A DNA stretch of 64,000 bases, taken from NCBI GenBank assembly GCA_030674185.1, contig JAPXFY010000022.1, positions 36,969,040 through 37,033,039 of the forward strand, in the 5' to 3' direction. Shown here in pieces: positions 46,001 through 53,670 of this stretch (the stretch's first letter is position 1; each line of letters begins with the position of its first letter). The notes beneath the pieces were generated by a model. The model was not told the DNA's origin, ran no database searches, and saw only the letters and a list, made by a program, of their open reading frames with translations. A program made the position numbers and the translations under genes. The stretch is from Monoplex corrugatus. Its lineage: Eukaryota; Mollusca; Gastropoda; Littorinimorpha; Ranellidae.

Positions 46001-48057
46001 CCCAGTTTCACTGCTGATCCTTTTCCTGATCTGTTTCTTGAATTTGAATTTTTCTTTTGTTTGGTGCGGTAATTAACGACCTGCTTGTCAGATTTTCTCC
46101 TAATCTTCATGCACCCAATGAAGAAGGCAGGTCGTGGCGGGACAGCACCTAACTGGCTGGGGGCTGCCCAGCTTAGGCGGGTGGTAGCTGTCCAGTAAGA
46201 CACGAAGGTCTCTCCCACCGTCAAAAGCAACCCCTGGCGTCAGCTCTACGCCAGTTGAGCAATGACTTATCACCGGTATCTGTTGCTTCCCGTGTTGTGC
46301 CGACACTAGTGTTAGTAGCGAGGCTGGAGTGTCCTCTCCAGGTCGTAGGTGCAAAGTGTTTGTGGATGAATGGACGGATGTAAGCCTGGGCAGTGTAATA
46401 TGGAAGACAGGCTGTTGCCCATGCAACTTGTCCCCCCTCTCCACCTCGCTGACAGATCCAAAGGAACAGCAGGGCTGTTACGTTTTGGTGCCAACGCGGC
46501 CGCAGGAGCTGCCGGAAAGTGACAAAGTTTGCCATCCAACCGCCTTAGGGGCCCCACACCGGATTTACTGTCAGGGTTTACTCCCTTAGCTAGATGGCCG
46601 CGGGTAGCTCTCCAGAGCTGGCGCCCTTTGATGGATCTAATTTATTTCCACCAGGGTTTCTAGCCACCTTCCTCACCATCCTAACCAACACAATAAACAC
46701 AACCAATACAACCAATACAACCACCCCAATCAATAAAACCAACACAACCAACAAAACAAATCCAACCAATACAACCAATCCAACCAACCAACCACCGGCC
46801 ATAGAAACGTTGAAGGTGCAGGAGCCGGCAGTACATGTACCTGCATTTGTTTCCAGCACAAAGTCCAGGATGTTGGAGTCACGACGTTCTGCCAGAGTGT
46901 GGGATGACAGACAGCAGTTTGACAGGCAGGCCCTCCTCTGTGTCTGAACGCACGTCGCACGTACATAAAAAGAACAGGCTCACGCATGTATGTTTGCATG
47001 TACACACATAGAGACTCAGACACAAAAACACACGCTAACACACATGCGCGCAATCATGTATACAAGCTCGCGCAATACACACGCACATACACACTCGTAC
47101 ACACCTACGCGTGTGCGCTTTATTCATCTCCCAGATTTTGACTGTGAATGTGTGTGGATCAGAAAGTGTATTCATGTACAGATAGCAGACTGACTCACAC
47201 CTGAGGCAGGGCTGCACTAAAACACACTGCGTAATTATGCATGAAGTCTTCGAGAGATCTGCAATATAACGTGGCAAGATCGGGTGTCCAGACTTTCTAG
47301 TTCTTATGGAGAGTGGCATGCCAAATACAGTTTCTGTTCTTCAAATGGTAGCTTCGTTGGACTGACACGTTCTCCACACGGTAGATAACCGTAGTCCAAG
47401 GATGATTCTGCATACAGAATTAAGGCAAAGGTACCGTGACCATGGAAAACCGCTAAACGATAGAAGGATACTGTGAAGGCCAACCTCATCAGCTATGGCA
47501 TCAACACCATCAACTAACTGACTGGCTGCAGCAGAGTAAGCTGGTGACTGCAGTGCGCACAGGGTACAATAACATTTGAACAACGCAGAACAGCATCTAC
47601 TAAACATAAGACTGACGGCAAAATCAAAATCAAAATTCTTCTTTCTCTTGCAGCACTTGTCATGTGATCATGTGATCCGTCTTGTGTCCGACATGAAAAC
47701 TTGTATCAGGTGATACGTGACCAGCATGATTACTCATGGACGGGAGAGCCTGTCATCAGTCATTTAACACGCTTTTCTTTTCCAAATGATCTGCATTTGT
47801 TTTAGATGATCTCTCATAGACATAATTATGTTCGTTACGAGCTATACTTATTTACACTATTCTGATTTAACTATACAAAAACGAAACCTATCAAACAAAG
47901 GATTTCTCTAACATGCATGTATTCTTATTTCATCCATACAGAGACAGACAGACAGAGACAGAGAGACAGACAGAGAAAGAGACACAGAGATGACAGATAG
48001 TTCAGTGACAGACAGAGTACCTTTAACAAAGGTGTCCTCCACAGGCAGTCCTCGTAC
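13776..48057 (-). CDS. Secreted astacin metalloprotease with thrombospondin repeats (nine exons seen; 5' and 3' ends missing)
   Basis: Exons in order of transcription are 48021-48057, 39853-39902, 38964-39039, 38137-38254, 22146-22324, 19664-19879, 16571-16801, 15164-15457 and 13776-13949, 1375 nt in all. Every intron starts GT and ends AG, and the phases of all eight joins agree. The product has a propeptide with the FEGD cysteine-switch-like motif, an astacin zinc protease domain ([24 protein letters not shown] Met-turn), a thrombospondin type 1 repeat, a cysteine-containing domain beginning LGCW, and a second thrombospondin repeat. Astacins of this kind cut matrix or signalling proteins outside the cell. 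The signal-peptide exon lies upstream and was not identified. The last exon seen ends in phase 1, so more exons must follow to the left. The introns are filled with satellites and retrotransposons. Confidence 0.9.
13966..14031. repeat. (CA)n microsatellite in the intron 5' to the second TSP1 exon
   Basis: CA repeats begin about 16 bp beyond the acceptor of the exon. Confidence 0.95.
14032..14445. other. Intron stretch, nothing recognised
   Basis: Contains some TTCATTCATT-type short repeats near 14370-14420 but no coding signal. Confidence 0.5.
14446..14700. repeat. (CA)n followed by (CT)n and (TG)n microsatellites
   Basis: CA repeats run to about 14516, CT/TCTG repeats to about 14636, then a short TG run. 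Confidence 0.95.
14838..15006. repeat. 46-bp tandem repeat, about 3.5 copies
   Basis: The unit starts GCATATGTGTGACTACGCAG and ends TTTTATACAG. Copies begin at about 14869, 14915 and 14961, and a partial unit precedes them. Confidence 0.9.
15164..15457 (-). CDS. Astacin gene exon: unnamed cysteine-containing extracellular domain
   Basis: A 294-nt exon of phase 1-1. It begins [20 protein letters not shown], goes on [20 protein letters not shown] and [13 protein letters not shown], and ends [15 protein letters not shown] then AMNVYSF. The order LGCW, then AIP, R..RC, VFA..DGG.C, YG.S..C, G.GG and N.VY is a domain seen repeatedly in secreted proteins of cnidarians and molluscs, with four cysteines here. 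I know no established function or name for it. The exon structure shows it can be shuffled as one module. Confidence 0.8.
15518..15645. repeat. (ACT)n/(ACA)n imperfect trinucleotide tract
   Basis: Runs of ACTACT, ACAACA and AATAAT. Confidence 0.9.
15646..16180. other. Intron stretch, AT-rich, nothing recognised
   Basis: Only short tetranucleotide-like repeats (for example near 15880-15990) are seen. Confidence 0.5.
16181..16333. repeat. (GAA)n and (GAT)n trinucleotide array
   Basis: Interrupted GAC/GAA units lead into pure GAA (about 16244-16294) and GAT (about 16294-16328). Confidence 0.95.
16571..16801 (-). CDS. Astacin gene exon: threonine/proline linker and first thrombospondin type 1 repeat
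   Basis: A 231-nt exon of phase 1-1. A linker ([19 protein letters not shown]) leads to [20 protein letters not shown] and ends [10 protein letters not shown]. The tryptophan triad and six cysteines mark a TSP1 repeat of slightly divergent type (DCGMQC in place of CSxxCG). The donor is GTATCG. Confidence 0.88.
16975..17185. mobile_element. Possible SINE-like dispersed repeat, family B
   Basis: The end CACTTTATGGATGG...GACCAACATTGCA is similar to 52390-52445, and the position just before the satellite suggests an old insertion. No ends or target duplications could be fixed. Confidence 0.4.
17187..19643. repeat. 41-bp satellite, roughly 60 copies
   Basis: The unit begins ATAACATGGAGTTATAGCTG and continues with a CCCTGTCA(C/T)A(T/A)CACATACAT end. 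Variants lack the GTCCC segment or replace CATGG with CACAG. The array fills most of the intron between the astacin C-terminal exon and the first TSP1 exon and stops about 20 bp from the exon's splice donor. Confidence 0.97.
19664..19879 (-). CDS. Astacin gene exon: C-terminal half of the protease domain
   Basis: Reads [20 protein letters not shown], then [12 protein letters not shown], the metzincin Met-turn, and [20 protein letters not shown], the usual end of astacin domains. The acceptor is CAACAG/GC and the donor CTG/GTCAGT (phase 1). Confidence 0.93.
19925..20210. mobile_element. Possible SINE-like dispersed repeat, family B
   Basis: GGTACAACGGACGCCC with GGATTTGAATCC about 30 bp on resembles a tRNA-like A/B box pair, and the end CAGGTGTCTGTATCTCTCTG resembles 52445-52475. 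It is weak because the middle does not align by eye. Confidence 0.35.
20287..21885 (+). mobile_element. CR1/L2-like LINE, 3' part, with the C-terminus of the polymerase and an (ATT)n tail
   Basis: The frame at 20285-20890 reads [14 protein letters not shown], then [60 protein letters not shown] and [11 protein letters not shown], the typical end of CR1/L2-type reverse transcriptases, and stops at 20888-20890. The 3' UTR ends TGTAAAGCGC, then GCGCTATACAAATAAA and (ATT)n at 21865-21883, the normal L2-like tail. A (TG)n array (20970-21082) and a (CA)n array (21415-21600) have grown inside the UTR. The RT core and endonuclease are absent (5' truncation). Confidence 0.9.
21370..21606. repeat. (CA)n microsatellite
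   Basis: CA repeats with GCA and ACAT interruptions inside the LINE UTR. Confidence 0.95.
21916..22090. repeat. Poly(C) then A-rich (AAAAC)n tract
   Basis: Twelve C followed by AAACA-type repeats. Confidence 0.9.
22146..22324 (-). CDS. Astacin gene exon: catalytic zinc site
   Basis: Begins [17 protein letters not shown], then [16 protein letters not shown] and [12 protein letters not shown], giving the full HExxHxxGxxHExxRxDRD astacin motif with the catalytic Glu and three zinc histidines intact. The acceptor is CCCCAG/C and the donor G/GTAAGT. Confidence 0.95.
22421..22715 (+). mobile_element. SINE family A, 5'-truncated copy
   Basis: Starts at the TGGAAAATCAAACTAACG point of the family and runs to GGCGCTGCACTGCGGCGACA and the CACTCGGTAAACC end. 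Confidence 0.8.
22716..22975. other. Intron stretch with two related 60-bp segments
   Basis: TTAACTCT...TCTGTC sequences at 22770-22830 and 22865-22905 are similar; nothing else was recognised. Confidence 0.45.
22976..25580. repeat. 30-bp minisatellite, best ordered at 23580-24600
   Basis: The unit is GTTTATTTCTGTTTACATAG followed by AACATGTAGG. Flanking units are diverged (GTTTATAATTAATGTGTGGG types), and a run of short units repeats at 25255-25400. It translates as a 10-residue repeat on either strand but has no gene features. Confidence 0.95.
24975..25197 (-). mobile_element. SINE family A, partial copy on the minus strand inside the 30-bp array
   Basis: The reverse complement of GGCAGTTGAAAATCGTGAAA, GAAGGCCCATAAGCC and GGTGGTGTTGC blocks matches the 3' half of the copies at 48101 and 59558. 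The minisatellite resumes right after it. Confidence 0.8.
25583..25652. repeat. (ATC)n microsatellite
   Basis: About 22 ATC units. Confidence 0.97.
25653..26315. other. Intron stretch, nothing recognised
   Basis: Unique-looking sequence without coding signal. Confidence 0.5.
26318..27884. repeat. 29-bp minisatellite, about 54 copies
   Basis: The unit is CACAAAGACTTTACCAGTGC followed by ATAGGGTGT. Copies are strikingly uniform, with mostly single changes such as ACTTT/ACCTT, and one shortened unit near 27295. Confidence 0.98.
27885..28655. other. Intron stretch, nothing recognised
   Basis: No coding or repeat signal that I could support. Confidence 0.45.
28660..32100 (+). pseudogene. Highly decayed LINE with ORF1-, endonuclease- and C-terminal-like remnants
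   Basis: Frame pieces read [20 protein letters not shown] and [17 protein letters not shown] (ORF1 coiled coil, 28710-28865), [17 protein letters not shown] and [17 protein letters not shown] (ORF1 RNA-binding part, 29270-29440), [13 protein letters not shown] (start of an apurinic endonuclease domain, 30173-30211) and [11 protein letters not shown] (30310-30345). [20 protein letters not shown] (31975-32035) resembles the extreme C-terminus of such polymerases. Everything is broken by many stops, and the reverse transcriptase core seems mostly lost. A 23-bp minisatellite has expanded inside it. Confidence 0.6.
29446..29921. repeat. 23-bp minisatellite, about 20 copies
   Basis: The unit is CGTCACAATAATCTTGGCCA plus TCT, alternating A/G and ATC/ACC/ACCG variants in blocks, which suggests higher-order duplication (the 29580-29700 pattern recurs at 29740-29860). 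Confidence 0.95.
32573..32765 (+). other. Unidentified open frame without ATG
   Basis: Sixty-three codons are open and end at TAA 32763-32765: [20 protein letters not shown], then [17 protein letters not shown] and [16 protein letters not shown]. It looks protein-like and lies directly before the 12-bp satellite. It may be the tail of a mobile-element protein; the family is not recognised. Confidence 0.35.
32766..38060. repeat. 12-bp satellite, 5.3 kb
   Basis: The unit is ACATGTCTGTCT with TATATG, CCACATG, GTATG and TATAT variants. Since 12 is a multiple of three, very long open frames arise (MSVY, HVCL and TCLS repeats), up to 1027 codons, without any other gene mark. The right half also contains blocks of a longer period. 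Confidence 0.98.
38137..38254 (-). CDS. Astacin gene exon: N-terminal part of the protease domain
   Basis: Reads [20 protein letters not shown], then [15 protein letters not shown], the first helix, first cysteine and central strand of astacins. It lies between the 12-bp satellite and the next intron; the acceptor is TTGACAG/AA and the donor GG/GTATGT. Confidence 0.93.
38255..38505. other. Intron stretch with short AT-rich and ATC-like runs
   Basis: TAGTAATAG and ATCATC runs at 38275-38345; nothing else. Confidence 0.6.
38507..38580. repeat. (GA)n/(GACA)n microsatellite
   Basis: About twenty GA units followed by GACAGACA. Confidence 0.95.
38964..39039 (-). CDS. Astacin gene exon: propeptide cleavage region and start of the mature protease
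   Basis: Seventy-six nucleotides read [20 protein letters not shown] then IDPSV. R-A-A...LW....VPYV is the usual mature N-terminus of astacins. The acceptor is ATTTCAG/C and the donor G/GTCAGT; the phases fit both neighbours. Confidence 0.92.
39229..39625. repeat. (CA)n microsatellite, 0.4 kb, compound
   Basis: Pure CA runs are separated by ACGTAGGCACGCATGC, GCATCCACAC and GGATCC interruptions. Confidence 0.97.
39853..39902 (-). CDS. Astacin gene exon: propeptide FEGD motif
   Basis: Fifty nucleotides read [16 protein letters not shown]. The LFEGDI block is the conserved astacin propeptide motif whose Asp blocks the zinc. Acceptor TTTCAG/AT, donor AGG/GTGAGT. Confidence 0.92.
40005..40200. 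repeat. (CA)n then (GA)n microsatellites
   Basis: CA repeats at 40007-40112, then GACAGAGAGA and G-rich purine repeats. Confidence 0.95.
40201..40599. other. Intron stretch, nothing recognised
   Basis: No coding or repeat signal apart from the fading start of the next minisatellite (from about 40505). Confidence 0.45.
40600..41636. repeat. 46-48-bp minisatellite, about 22 copies
   Basis: The unit contains AATACAAACCCTAACCCAAA and CACAACAAACCCATCCCAAC, then CCAGTC. Left copies have an extra AC (48 bp); right copies are 46 bp and nearly identical. Confidence 0.97.
41700..42050 (+). mobile_element. Dispersed repeat of unknown type, family C, copy 1
   Basis: The segment around 41790-41990 (CGATTAGTATCGTTAG, then GGGGGCTTATTAGG, then TGGATCAGAACAAGCACTGT) is similar in the same order to 52630-52820. 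No coding potential is clear; it may be a non-autonomous element. Confidence 0.55.
42060..42783. repeat. ACAACCAAT/ACAACC array, left part
   Basis: 9-mer units ACAACCAAT with variants. The same array continues at 46683 on the other side of the LINE. Confidence 0.95.
42771..46695 (-). mobile_element. Nearly full-length RTE-like LINE with 13-bp target duplication
   Basis: The body is 42784-46682. AACCAACACAATA occurs on both sides (42771-42783 and 46683-46695); since the host array is repetitive, the duplication is likely but not certain. It encodes endonuclease, reverse transcriptase and a zinc-binding tail in one frame that is interrupted three times. The 3' end starts TAGTAGGCC, as in the truncated copy at 8643. 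Confidence 0.92.
42787..46230 (-). pseudogene. LINE polyprotein: AP endonuclease, reverse transcriptase, C2H2 tail; three breaks
   Basis: The endonuclease starts [20 protein letters not shown], with [20 protein letters not shown] and [11 protein letters not shown] motifs. A TGA at 45070-45072 interrupts it; the frame carries on with [12 protein letters not shown] and reaches [19 protein letters not shown] and [14 protein letters not shown] frameshift near 44340 follows. The RT core then shows [41 protein letters not shown] (FADD box) and [11 protein letters not shown], then [15 protein letters not shown] at 43095-43097 cuts off the last part, which in the 8643 copy is open and ends in a [17 protein letters not shown] finger. 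The lesions are few, so the copy is fairly young. Confidence 0.92.
46683..46795. repeat. ACAACCAAT array, right part
   Basis: Continuation of the array at 42060-42783 beyond the LINE insertion. Confidence 0.92.
46796..48020. other. Stretch without recognised genes, mostly intron
   Basis: Contains a short CA-rich area (46990-47110) and a GACAGA run (47940-47990). No exon that fits the astacin gene phases was found here. Confidence 0.45.
48021..48057 (-). CDS. Astacin gene exon: propeptide segment
   Basis: Thirty-seven nucleotides read [12 protein letters not shown] plus one base, giving phase 1 to match the next exon (G/AT). Acceptor TCTAAG/G after a pyrimidine stretch, donor AAAG/GTACTC. 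The call rests on phase agreement and acidic propeptide-like content, so it is less certain than the other exons. Confidence 0.65.
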
Positions 48058-48100
48058 CTTAGACGCAAACAGAGAACATACATGTATAATGAGCAGAAGA

Positions 48101-48530
48101 GTGGCAGAATGGTTCAGACGTTCGCCTGCCAGTAACTAAACTCGAGGTTTCAGGGTTCGTTCCCCATTGAGGCCTCGACTTTTCTCCCCAGTTTGACTGG
48201 AAAATCAAACTAAACGTCTAGTCCCTCAGAAGAGGATGAAAAACGAGTCAGACCCGTGTACCGTCTGCTCCGGGCACATTAAAGATCCCACGGCCATAGG
48301 AAATCGTGAAAAGCAGGGCATTGGCCCAGCTGCTCTGGTTTATAAGAACATTGGGGAGATAGATTATTTCCCGAGTCTCTCCCTTCTTGCCTTTCTGAAG
48401 TCTTGGAGAAAAAGGTGGCGCTGCACTGTGGCGACACATTGTCAAAGGGGAGAGTACCCCAAGTTTCCCAGGGTAAATCCACTGTGACAATAGGAATTAA
48501 TGTGAATAAATATGATTTGAATGAAAATTG
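48101..48530 (+). mobile_element. SINE family A, full copy
   Basis: Begins GTGGCAGAATGGTTCAGACG (A box) with GGTTTCAGGGTTCGTTCC (B box) as in tRNA-derived SINEs. The middle block GATCCCACGGCCATAGGAAA and the end GGTGGCGCTGCACTGTGGCG follow, then an A/T-rich tail with AATAAATATG. Confidence 0.85.
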
Positions 48531-49215
48531 AATGCTTCATTTGTCACCTAAAACAAGATATGTTGATGAAGAAAAACCTATACCACCAGGGGTACCATTT
48601 TATCTTCCTTCAAAAGCAAGGTCATTTCATCACTGAATCAAAGCAAGTCCCAGCGTTCAATTAAAGCTGAATCAGAAGAAAATACAGGAAGAAAATAAGA
48701 ACGCGCTTTGAATGGAAGGAAACAAGACAGGCACAGTATCTGTGTCCTGTGACTTATGGCAAACATCACAAAAGGCAACAAAATAACAACATTACGTATA
48801 TACCAGATAAAAGATTCATAGCAAACGACTCTGAAAGTTACATGAGACAAAAATTTGCTCCTGTCCTGGTTTGTACATTAAAAAAAATCGTTTGACTTCT
48901 GTTTCCAATAATTCATGGCTTTATTCCATAGCAACGAGAATGGAGTATGTGTGTACGTGTATGTATGCGTGTCTGTGTATGTGTCTGCATTTTACTCGTA
49001 TTAAAGGGAAAAAAAAGAAGACACACCCGATATGTCTATGACATATCAAAACTTTATTGCACAGTAGAACTGTAGCAGATTTAATCATAGTTATCTATAA
49101 TCTCCCAATGATTGTGTGGGACCCGCGTTTGCGTGTGACAAATCCTTTGACGAAAGAATTAAGCAGTGTCTATTTATATGATTAGGACTCTTCCTTGATG
49201 TAAGTCTGTAGTAAA
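48531..49215. other. Intergenic or intron stretch, nothing recognised
   Basis: One GTGTATG-like run (48940-48990); no gene signal. Confidence 0.45.
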
Positions 49216-49219
49216 GCAT

Positions 49220-49940
49220 AGAAGGCGCTTGGTTAATTATTGATAGTACATAAACTTGGTTAATTATTGATAGTAACATAAACTTGGTTAATTATTGATA
49301 GTACATAAACTTGGTTAATTATTGACAGTACATAAACTTGGTTAATTATTGATAGTACATAAACTTGATTAATTATTGATAGTACATAAACTTGATTAAT
49401 TATTGATAGTACATAAACTTGGTTAATTATTGATAGTACATAAACTTGGTTAATTATTGATAGTACATAAACTTGGTTAATTATTGATAGTACATAAACT
49501 TGATTAATTATTGATAGTACATAAACTTGGTTAATTATTGACAGTACATAAACTTGGTTAATTATTGATAGTACATAAACTTGGTTAATTATTGATAGTA
49601 CATAAACTTGGTTAACTATTGACAGTACATAAACTTGGTTAATTATTGATAGTACATAAACTTGGTTAATTATTGATAGTACATAAACTTGGTTAATTAT
49701 TGATAGTACATAAACTTGGTTAATTATTGATAGTACATAAACTTGGTTAATTATTGATAGTACATAAACTTGGTTAATTATTGACAGGACATAAACTTGG
49801 TTAATTATTGATAGTACATAAACTTGATTAATTATTGATAGTACATAAACTTGGTTAATTATTGACAGTACATAAACTTGGTTAATTATTGATAGTACAT
49901 AAACTTGGTTAATTTTTGATGGTACATAAACTTGGTTAGG
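49220..49940. repeat. 27-bp minisatellite, about 26 copies
   Basis: The unit is GATAGTACATAAACTTGGTT followed by AATTATT. Copies differ at one or two bases (GATAG/GACAG, GGTTAA/GATTAA). It reads as a 9-residue repeat on the minus strand. Confidence 0.98.
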
Positions 49941-49954
49941 ACTGACCCAGTTTG

Positions 49955-50312
49955 GGGTCACAGAGACGGAAGAAACCAGAGGAAGCTGAAGTCAGTAACA
50001 AGCTGATGGAGGCAAGACTGAGATGGCACTGACGTGTCTTGTGGAAAGATGACAATCGTGTGGGAAAAAGAGTAAGGAAAATAACAGTTGGGAACAGGAA
50101 TAGAGGAGGGCCAAAGAAGAGGACACAATACTGTCTAACGAAGACATGGAGCAAGCGAGATGATGTCACAAACAGAAGATTCTGGAAAGTTAGATCTTCA
50201 CTGGTGACCTCACAACCCTGCGGGAAAGCCTGAAGGAGAAGAAGGAGAAGAGGAAGAAGAAGAAGAAGAAGAAGAAGAAGAAAAAAAAGAAGAAGAAGAA
50301 GAAGAAGTAGAG
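49955..50312 (+). mobile_element. RTE-like LINE, extreme 3' end with (GAA)n tail
   Basis: Frame pieces ARLRWH, LWKDDNRVGKRVRK, NRGGPKKRTQYCLTKTW and RRFWKVRSSLVTSQPCGKA correspond to the C-terminus of RTE/BovB-like polymerases. A stop and an (AGAAGA)n tail follow at 50232-50310. It is a different family from the LINE at 42784. Confidence 0.8.
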
Positions 50313-51255
50313 ACTCACAATATAAACTAGTGTTAATATTAATTGCAAAGTGATTTGTATTATCATAAGGAGATATGGTGTATGGGCTCTGCAATAGACC
50401 CAGTTTAGAAACTAAGTATCTAAATGTACTGAAGTATGGTTCATGATTTGGGTCATGATGACATCAAACGTACAAGGTCACTGAATATTGACAGCACAGT
50501 ATTGCAAGAGCTGTACTTCCTGTGCTGTTTGTAGACATTAGACCGTTAAAGGCTTCCTGATCATATGCCATCAATATGGCAAAGTTTTTAGGGTCAATGA
50601 AATAAAAATGAATAACCAATGATTTGGGTCTGTTGATGAAATAATACGTATTAGATTTGGTACAGAGCTACCATAGACATTAAACTATATTAGTATGGAT
50701 GATTTACAAATGAAAATGTGTTTGTGACATGAAAAGAGGTTTGAACTAATCATTTTGTGTCTGTTGTTTTATTTCGTAACCAAACGCAAGCACTAAATCC
50801 GACAGGTCTGATCCAATTATCAACTCTTTCTTACCGCAAAGGATGACGCTTTTATATGAGAAAATACCAAAAAGTTACACAATCACAAGTAAACAATGCA
50901 AATGCAAAGCAAACCAAGCTGGTCAGCCATTCTAACGATCTTCCTTTTTAAGCAAAAGTCATTATAAAAATATTCAGCTTTTGTACTTCTTTACATCAGT
51001 TGAAACTTGATATCAAGGAACAGGATGATTTAATGTCACGACAATGAAAACAAAATGTAAATATTGCAAGAAGTTCCTGAGAAAGTGCTGTTTACAGCCC
51101 TCCCTCAAAAATTGCGAATTAAGTCACTCTTCTGGTCCATGTCAAGGATTATGGAAGTTTGACTTGTAAACTTCAGTGGTTCACACATTTGACCCAAGTT
51201 TGGTTTAAAAATTCATACAAAAACAGCTGGGGACTTTTTGGTACACGTCTTTCTA
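50313..51255. other. Stretch without recognised features
   Basis: AT-rich unique sequence. Confidence 0.45.
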
Positions 51256-51318
51256 ACACACACACACACACACACACAGACACACACACACACACACACA
51301 CAGACACACACACACACA

Positions 51319-51389
<71 letters not shown>
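51256..51389. repeat. (CA)n microsatellite
   Basis: CA repeats with GACA and CATA interruptions. Confidence 0.97.
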
Positions 51390-51867
51390 CTCTTCCATCG
51401 ATGTTTGATATATATATAAAAAAAATAGAACGAAAGAAAACAAGCAAATATCTAGACAAGCTCACACATACACAAGAGAACTCTTATTTTCAACAAACCT
51501 ACCAGCAAAATACATCCATGTCCAGCCACCACCAGCATTCGGAAAAACAGCCAAGTGTTATCTCCCATGACGCCCGGCTCTTTCCAAAGGCTTAGTTCGT
51601 CTTGCTGCTATCTCTCTCTCTCTCTCTCTCTCTTCTGTCTCTGTCTCTTTCTGTGCAGGTCGCCTGTCGTGTAGACGGGTGATGAATGCTCAGAAGAGTT
51701 TTATACTGTGATAAAATACCCCCACAATGTCACCCACACTTCAAAACTATCTGCTTCTTTCGTGACTCAGTGAGCGCTTCCTGGCAACACTAGATTGAGG
51801 AAAATAGACAGCGTGAGAGATAGTGACACAATCTGCTTCTGTCCTTTGAAAAGGTGGCACTGTGAAG

Positions 51868-51868
<1 letters not shown>
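51390..51868. other. Stretch without recognised genes
   Basis: Contains a (CT)n run at 51610-51632 only. Confidence 0.5.
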
Positions 51869-51937
<69 letters not shown>

Positions 51938-51962
51938 GCGCGCGCGCGCGCGCGCACGCGAG
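51869..51962. repeat. (TG)n joined to (CG)n
   Basis: TG repeats end in a CGCGCG block at 51938-51958, an alternating purine-pyrimidine tract of about 90 bp. Confidence 0.95.
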
Positions 51963-52299
51963 TGCGGCATATTACCAGTGGTGGCAGACTTGTTAAGCAT
52001 TCAAAACACTTGTTTACGCGAGCAAGATCTGAAAGGCCTGGGAGGTGGAACTTGTTTCTACATCAAACAAGCAAGCGCCGCCAACTGCAGAACGGAACAC
52101 TGAAGACCATCACCAAGCAGGCTAACGTTTACAGTACTGGTTGATAGAAAATCTGAGACATAATACAGCAAAAGAGAATCCCATTGACAATGCCTGCACT
52201 GGAACTCATAGGAACTACATTTTGTGGAGTATCAATCCTTGTGATGAATTAGCGTAACGAAATACTCACCGGGAAGTCGTAGAGATAAACTTGGTGCAA

Positions 52300-52500
52300 A
52301 AATGATCTTTTCGTTTTTGCTTTGGCTACCCAGAATTTAACTTGCTATGGGCTCACTGGGAACACTGGGACCACACAGTACACTCTCATTCATTTTACGG
52401 ATGCGCCGTTGAGGATGTTGTCCAAATTTCTTGACCAAGGTTGCAGGTGTCTATGCATTTCTCTGGCTTGGTTGCCGTCAGCATAGAATAATCGTGCAGC
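52300..52500 (+). mobile_element. Possible SINE-like dispersed repeat, family B
   Basis: CATTTTACGGATG...CCAAGGTTGCAGGTGTCTATGC resembles parts of 17140-17170 and 20140-20180. Confidence 0.4.
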
Positions 52501-52599
52501 ACGGACCATCAGCCAATCTCAGTTCTAGATTCATATCACCTCATCTTCATTATCATGAAATCATCAGTCCTGATAGAATCGTGAAAACTGCTCCAGATT

Positions 52600-52860
52600 C
52601 TCTGGCCTTCAGGCCCTGAGTCCCGCGCCTGAACGATTACTGTCGTTAGCATGGGGCTTAGCAGGCAGTGTTTGCAGTAAGCTGGGTCAGAACAGGCATT
52701 GTTAAACTCCACTGGTGACCTGGTGCCGGCTGTGTTGCGTCTCCTTCGATGGGTGACCCCAAAGCGGCTTGACATTGCTGGCTCCTGTGGGTTCCCTGGT
52801 ACTGGGACTTGGACTGAATAACTTGATGTTGCTGGTGTGTCGAGGAACCGGAAACAGCGG
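52600..52860 (+). mobile_element. Dispersed repeat of unknown type, family C, copy 2
   Basis: Similar to 41780-42000 in the same orientation (CGATTACTGTCGTTAG, then GGGGCTTAGCAGG, then TGGGTCAGAACAGGCATTGT). Confidence 0.55.
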
Positions 52861-52914
52861 TATGGAATCAACTTCATCGAAGTGGCACGGAAGGCGGGGC
52901 AACCAAGATGAAAA

Positions 52915-53020
52915 ACAAACAAACAAACAAACAAACACACAAACAAACACACAACAAACACACAAACAAACACACAAACAAACACACAAACAAACACATA
53001 AACAAACAAACAAACAAGCC
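52915..53020. repeat. (AAAC)n/(ACAC)n tract
   Basis: Tetranucleotide repeats CAAA with CACA interruptions. Confidence 0.95.
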
Positions 53021-53394
53021 AGCAGATTTCCTGAGCCAGAATCAAACCCGTGTCGGCTGAACAGTGGTAACTCTTTGTTCCAGTTAATAGGCAACAGACC
53101 TTGAATCCCCCAGCTGCGTCATCTGAACACAGCCAGACTGATGAACTGATCACAGACATAAACACGAACAGCTCCTGGTGTTGGAGTTGAGCCGTTGCAG
53201 CTGCTAAAGAGGATTAAGTTAGAGACAAGTCCTGCTTCCACTGCTTCCTCTGTCCTCGTTGCCTGTCAAGACAAGTGGACGTGATCTTTGCATTAGACTA
53301 AAGGTGGTTGATTTCCACATCATTGTCATTGTCTGTCTTTCTGCTGTCTTCTCTCTTCCGCTCTTCGTTTCTCTCATGTTTTTTGTCCAGCCTC

Positions 53395-53434
53395 CTCTCT
53401 CTGTTTATCTCTCTCTCTCTCTCTTCTCTATTTC

Positions 53435-53495
<61 letters not shown>

Positions 53496-53670
53496 CTCTC
53501 TCTCTGTCTCTGTCTCAGCCCCGTCTCTCTCACGCACGTACGCACACATCACATATACATATAACATCGCATCACATTACACATTCACACATCACTTACA
53601 CACACATCACATACACACACACACACACACACACTGACACACACACACACACACAGACACACATATATAC
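53395..53670. repeat. (CT)n then (CA)n microsatellites
   Basis: CT repeats at 53400-53515, CACA/CATCAC repeats to about 53665. Confidence 0.95.

Noticed and set aside
49260..49961. A 233-codon frame with the repeat INQVYVLSI
   Set aside because: The 27-bp minisatellite is a multiple of three; there is no gene context.
52260..52300. A possible further astacin exon with a GTGAGTAT donor on the minus strand at about 52265
   Set aside because: The donor is good, but no acceptor with a fitting phase or any signal-peptide-like frame could be paired with it.
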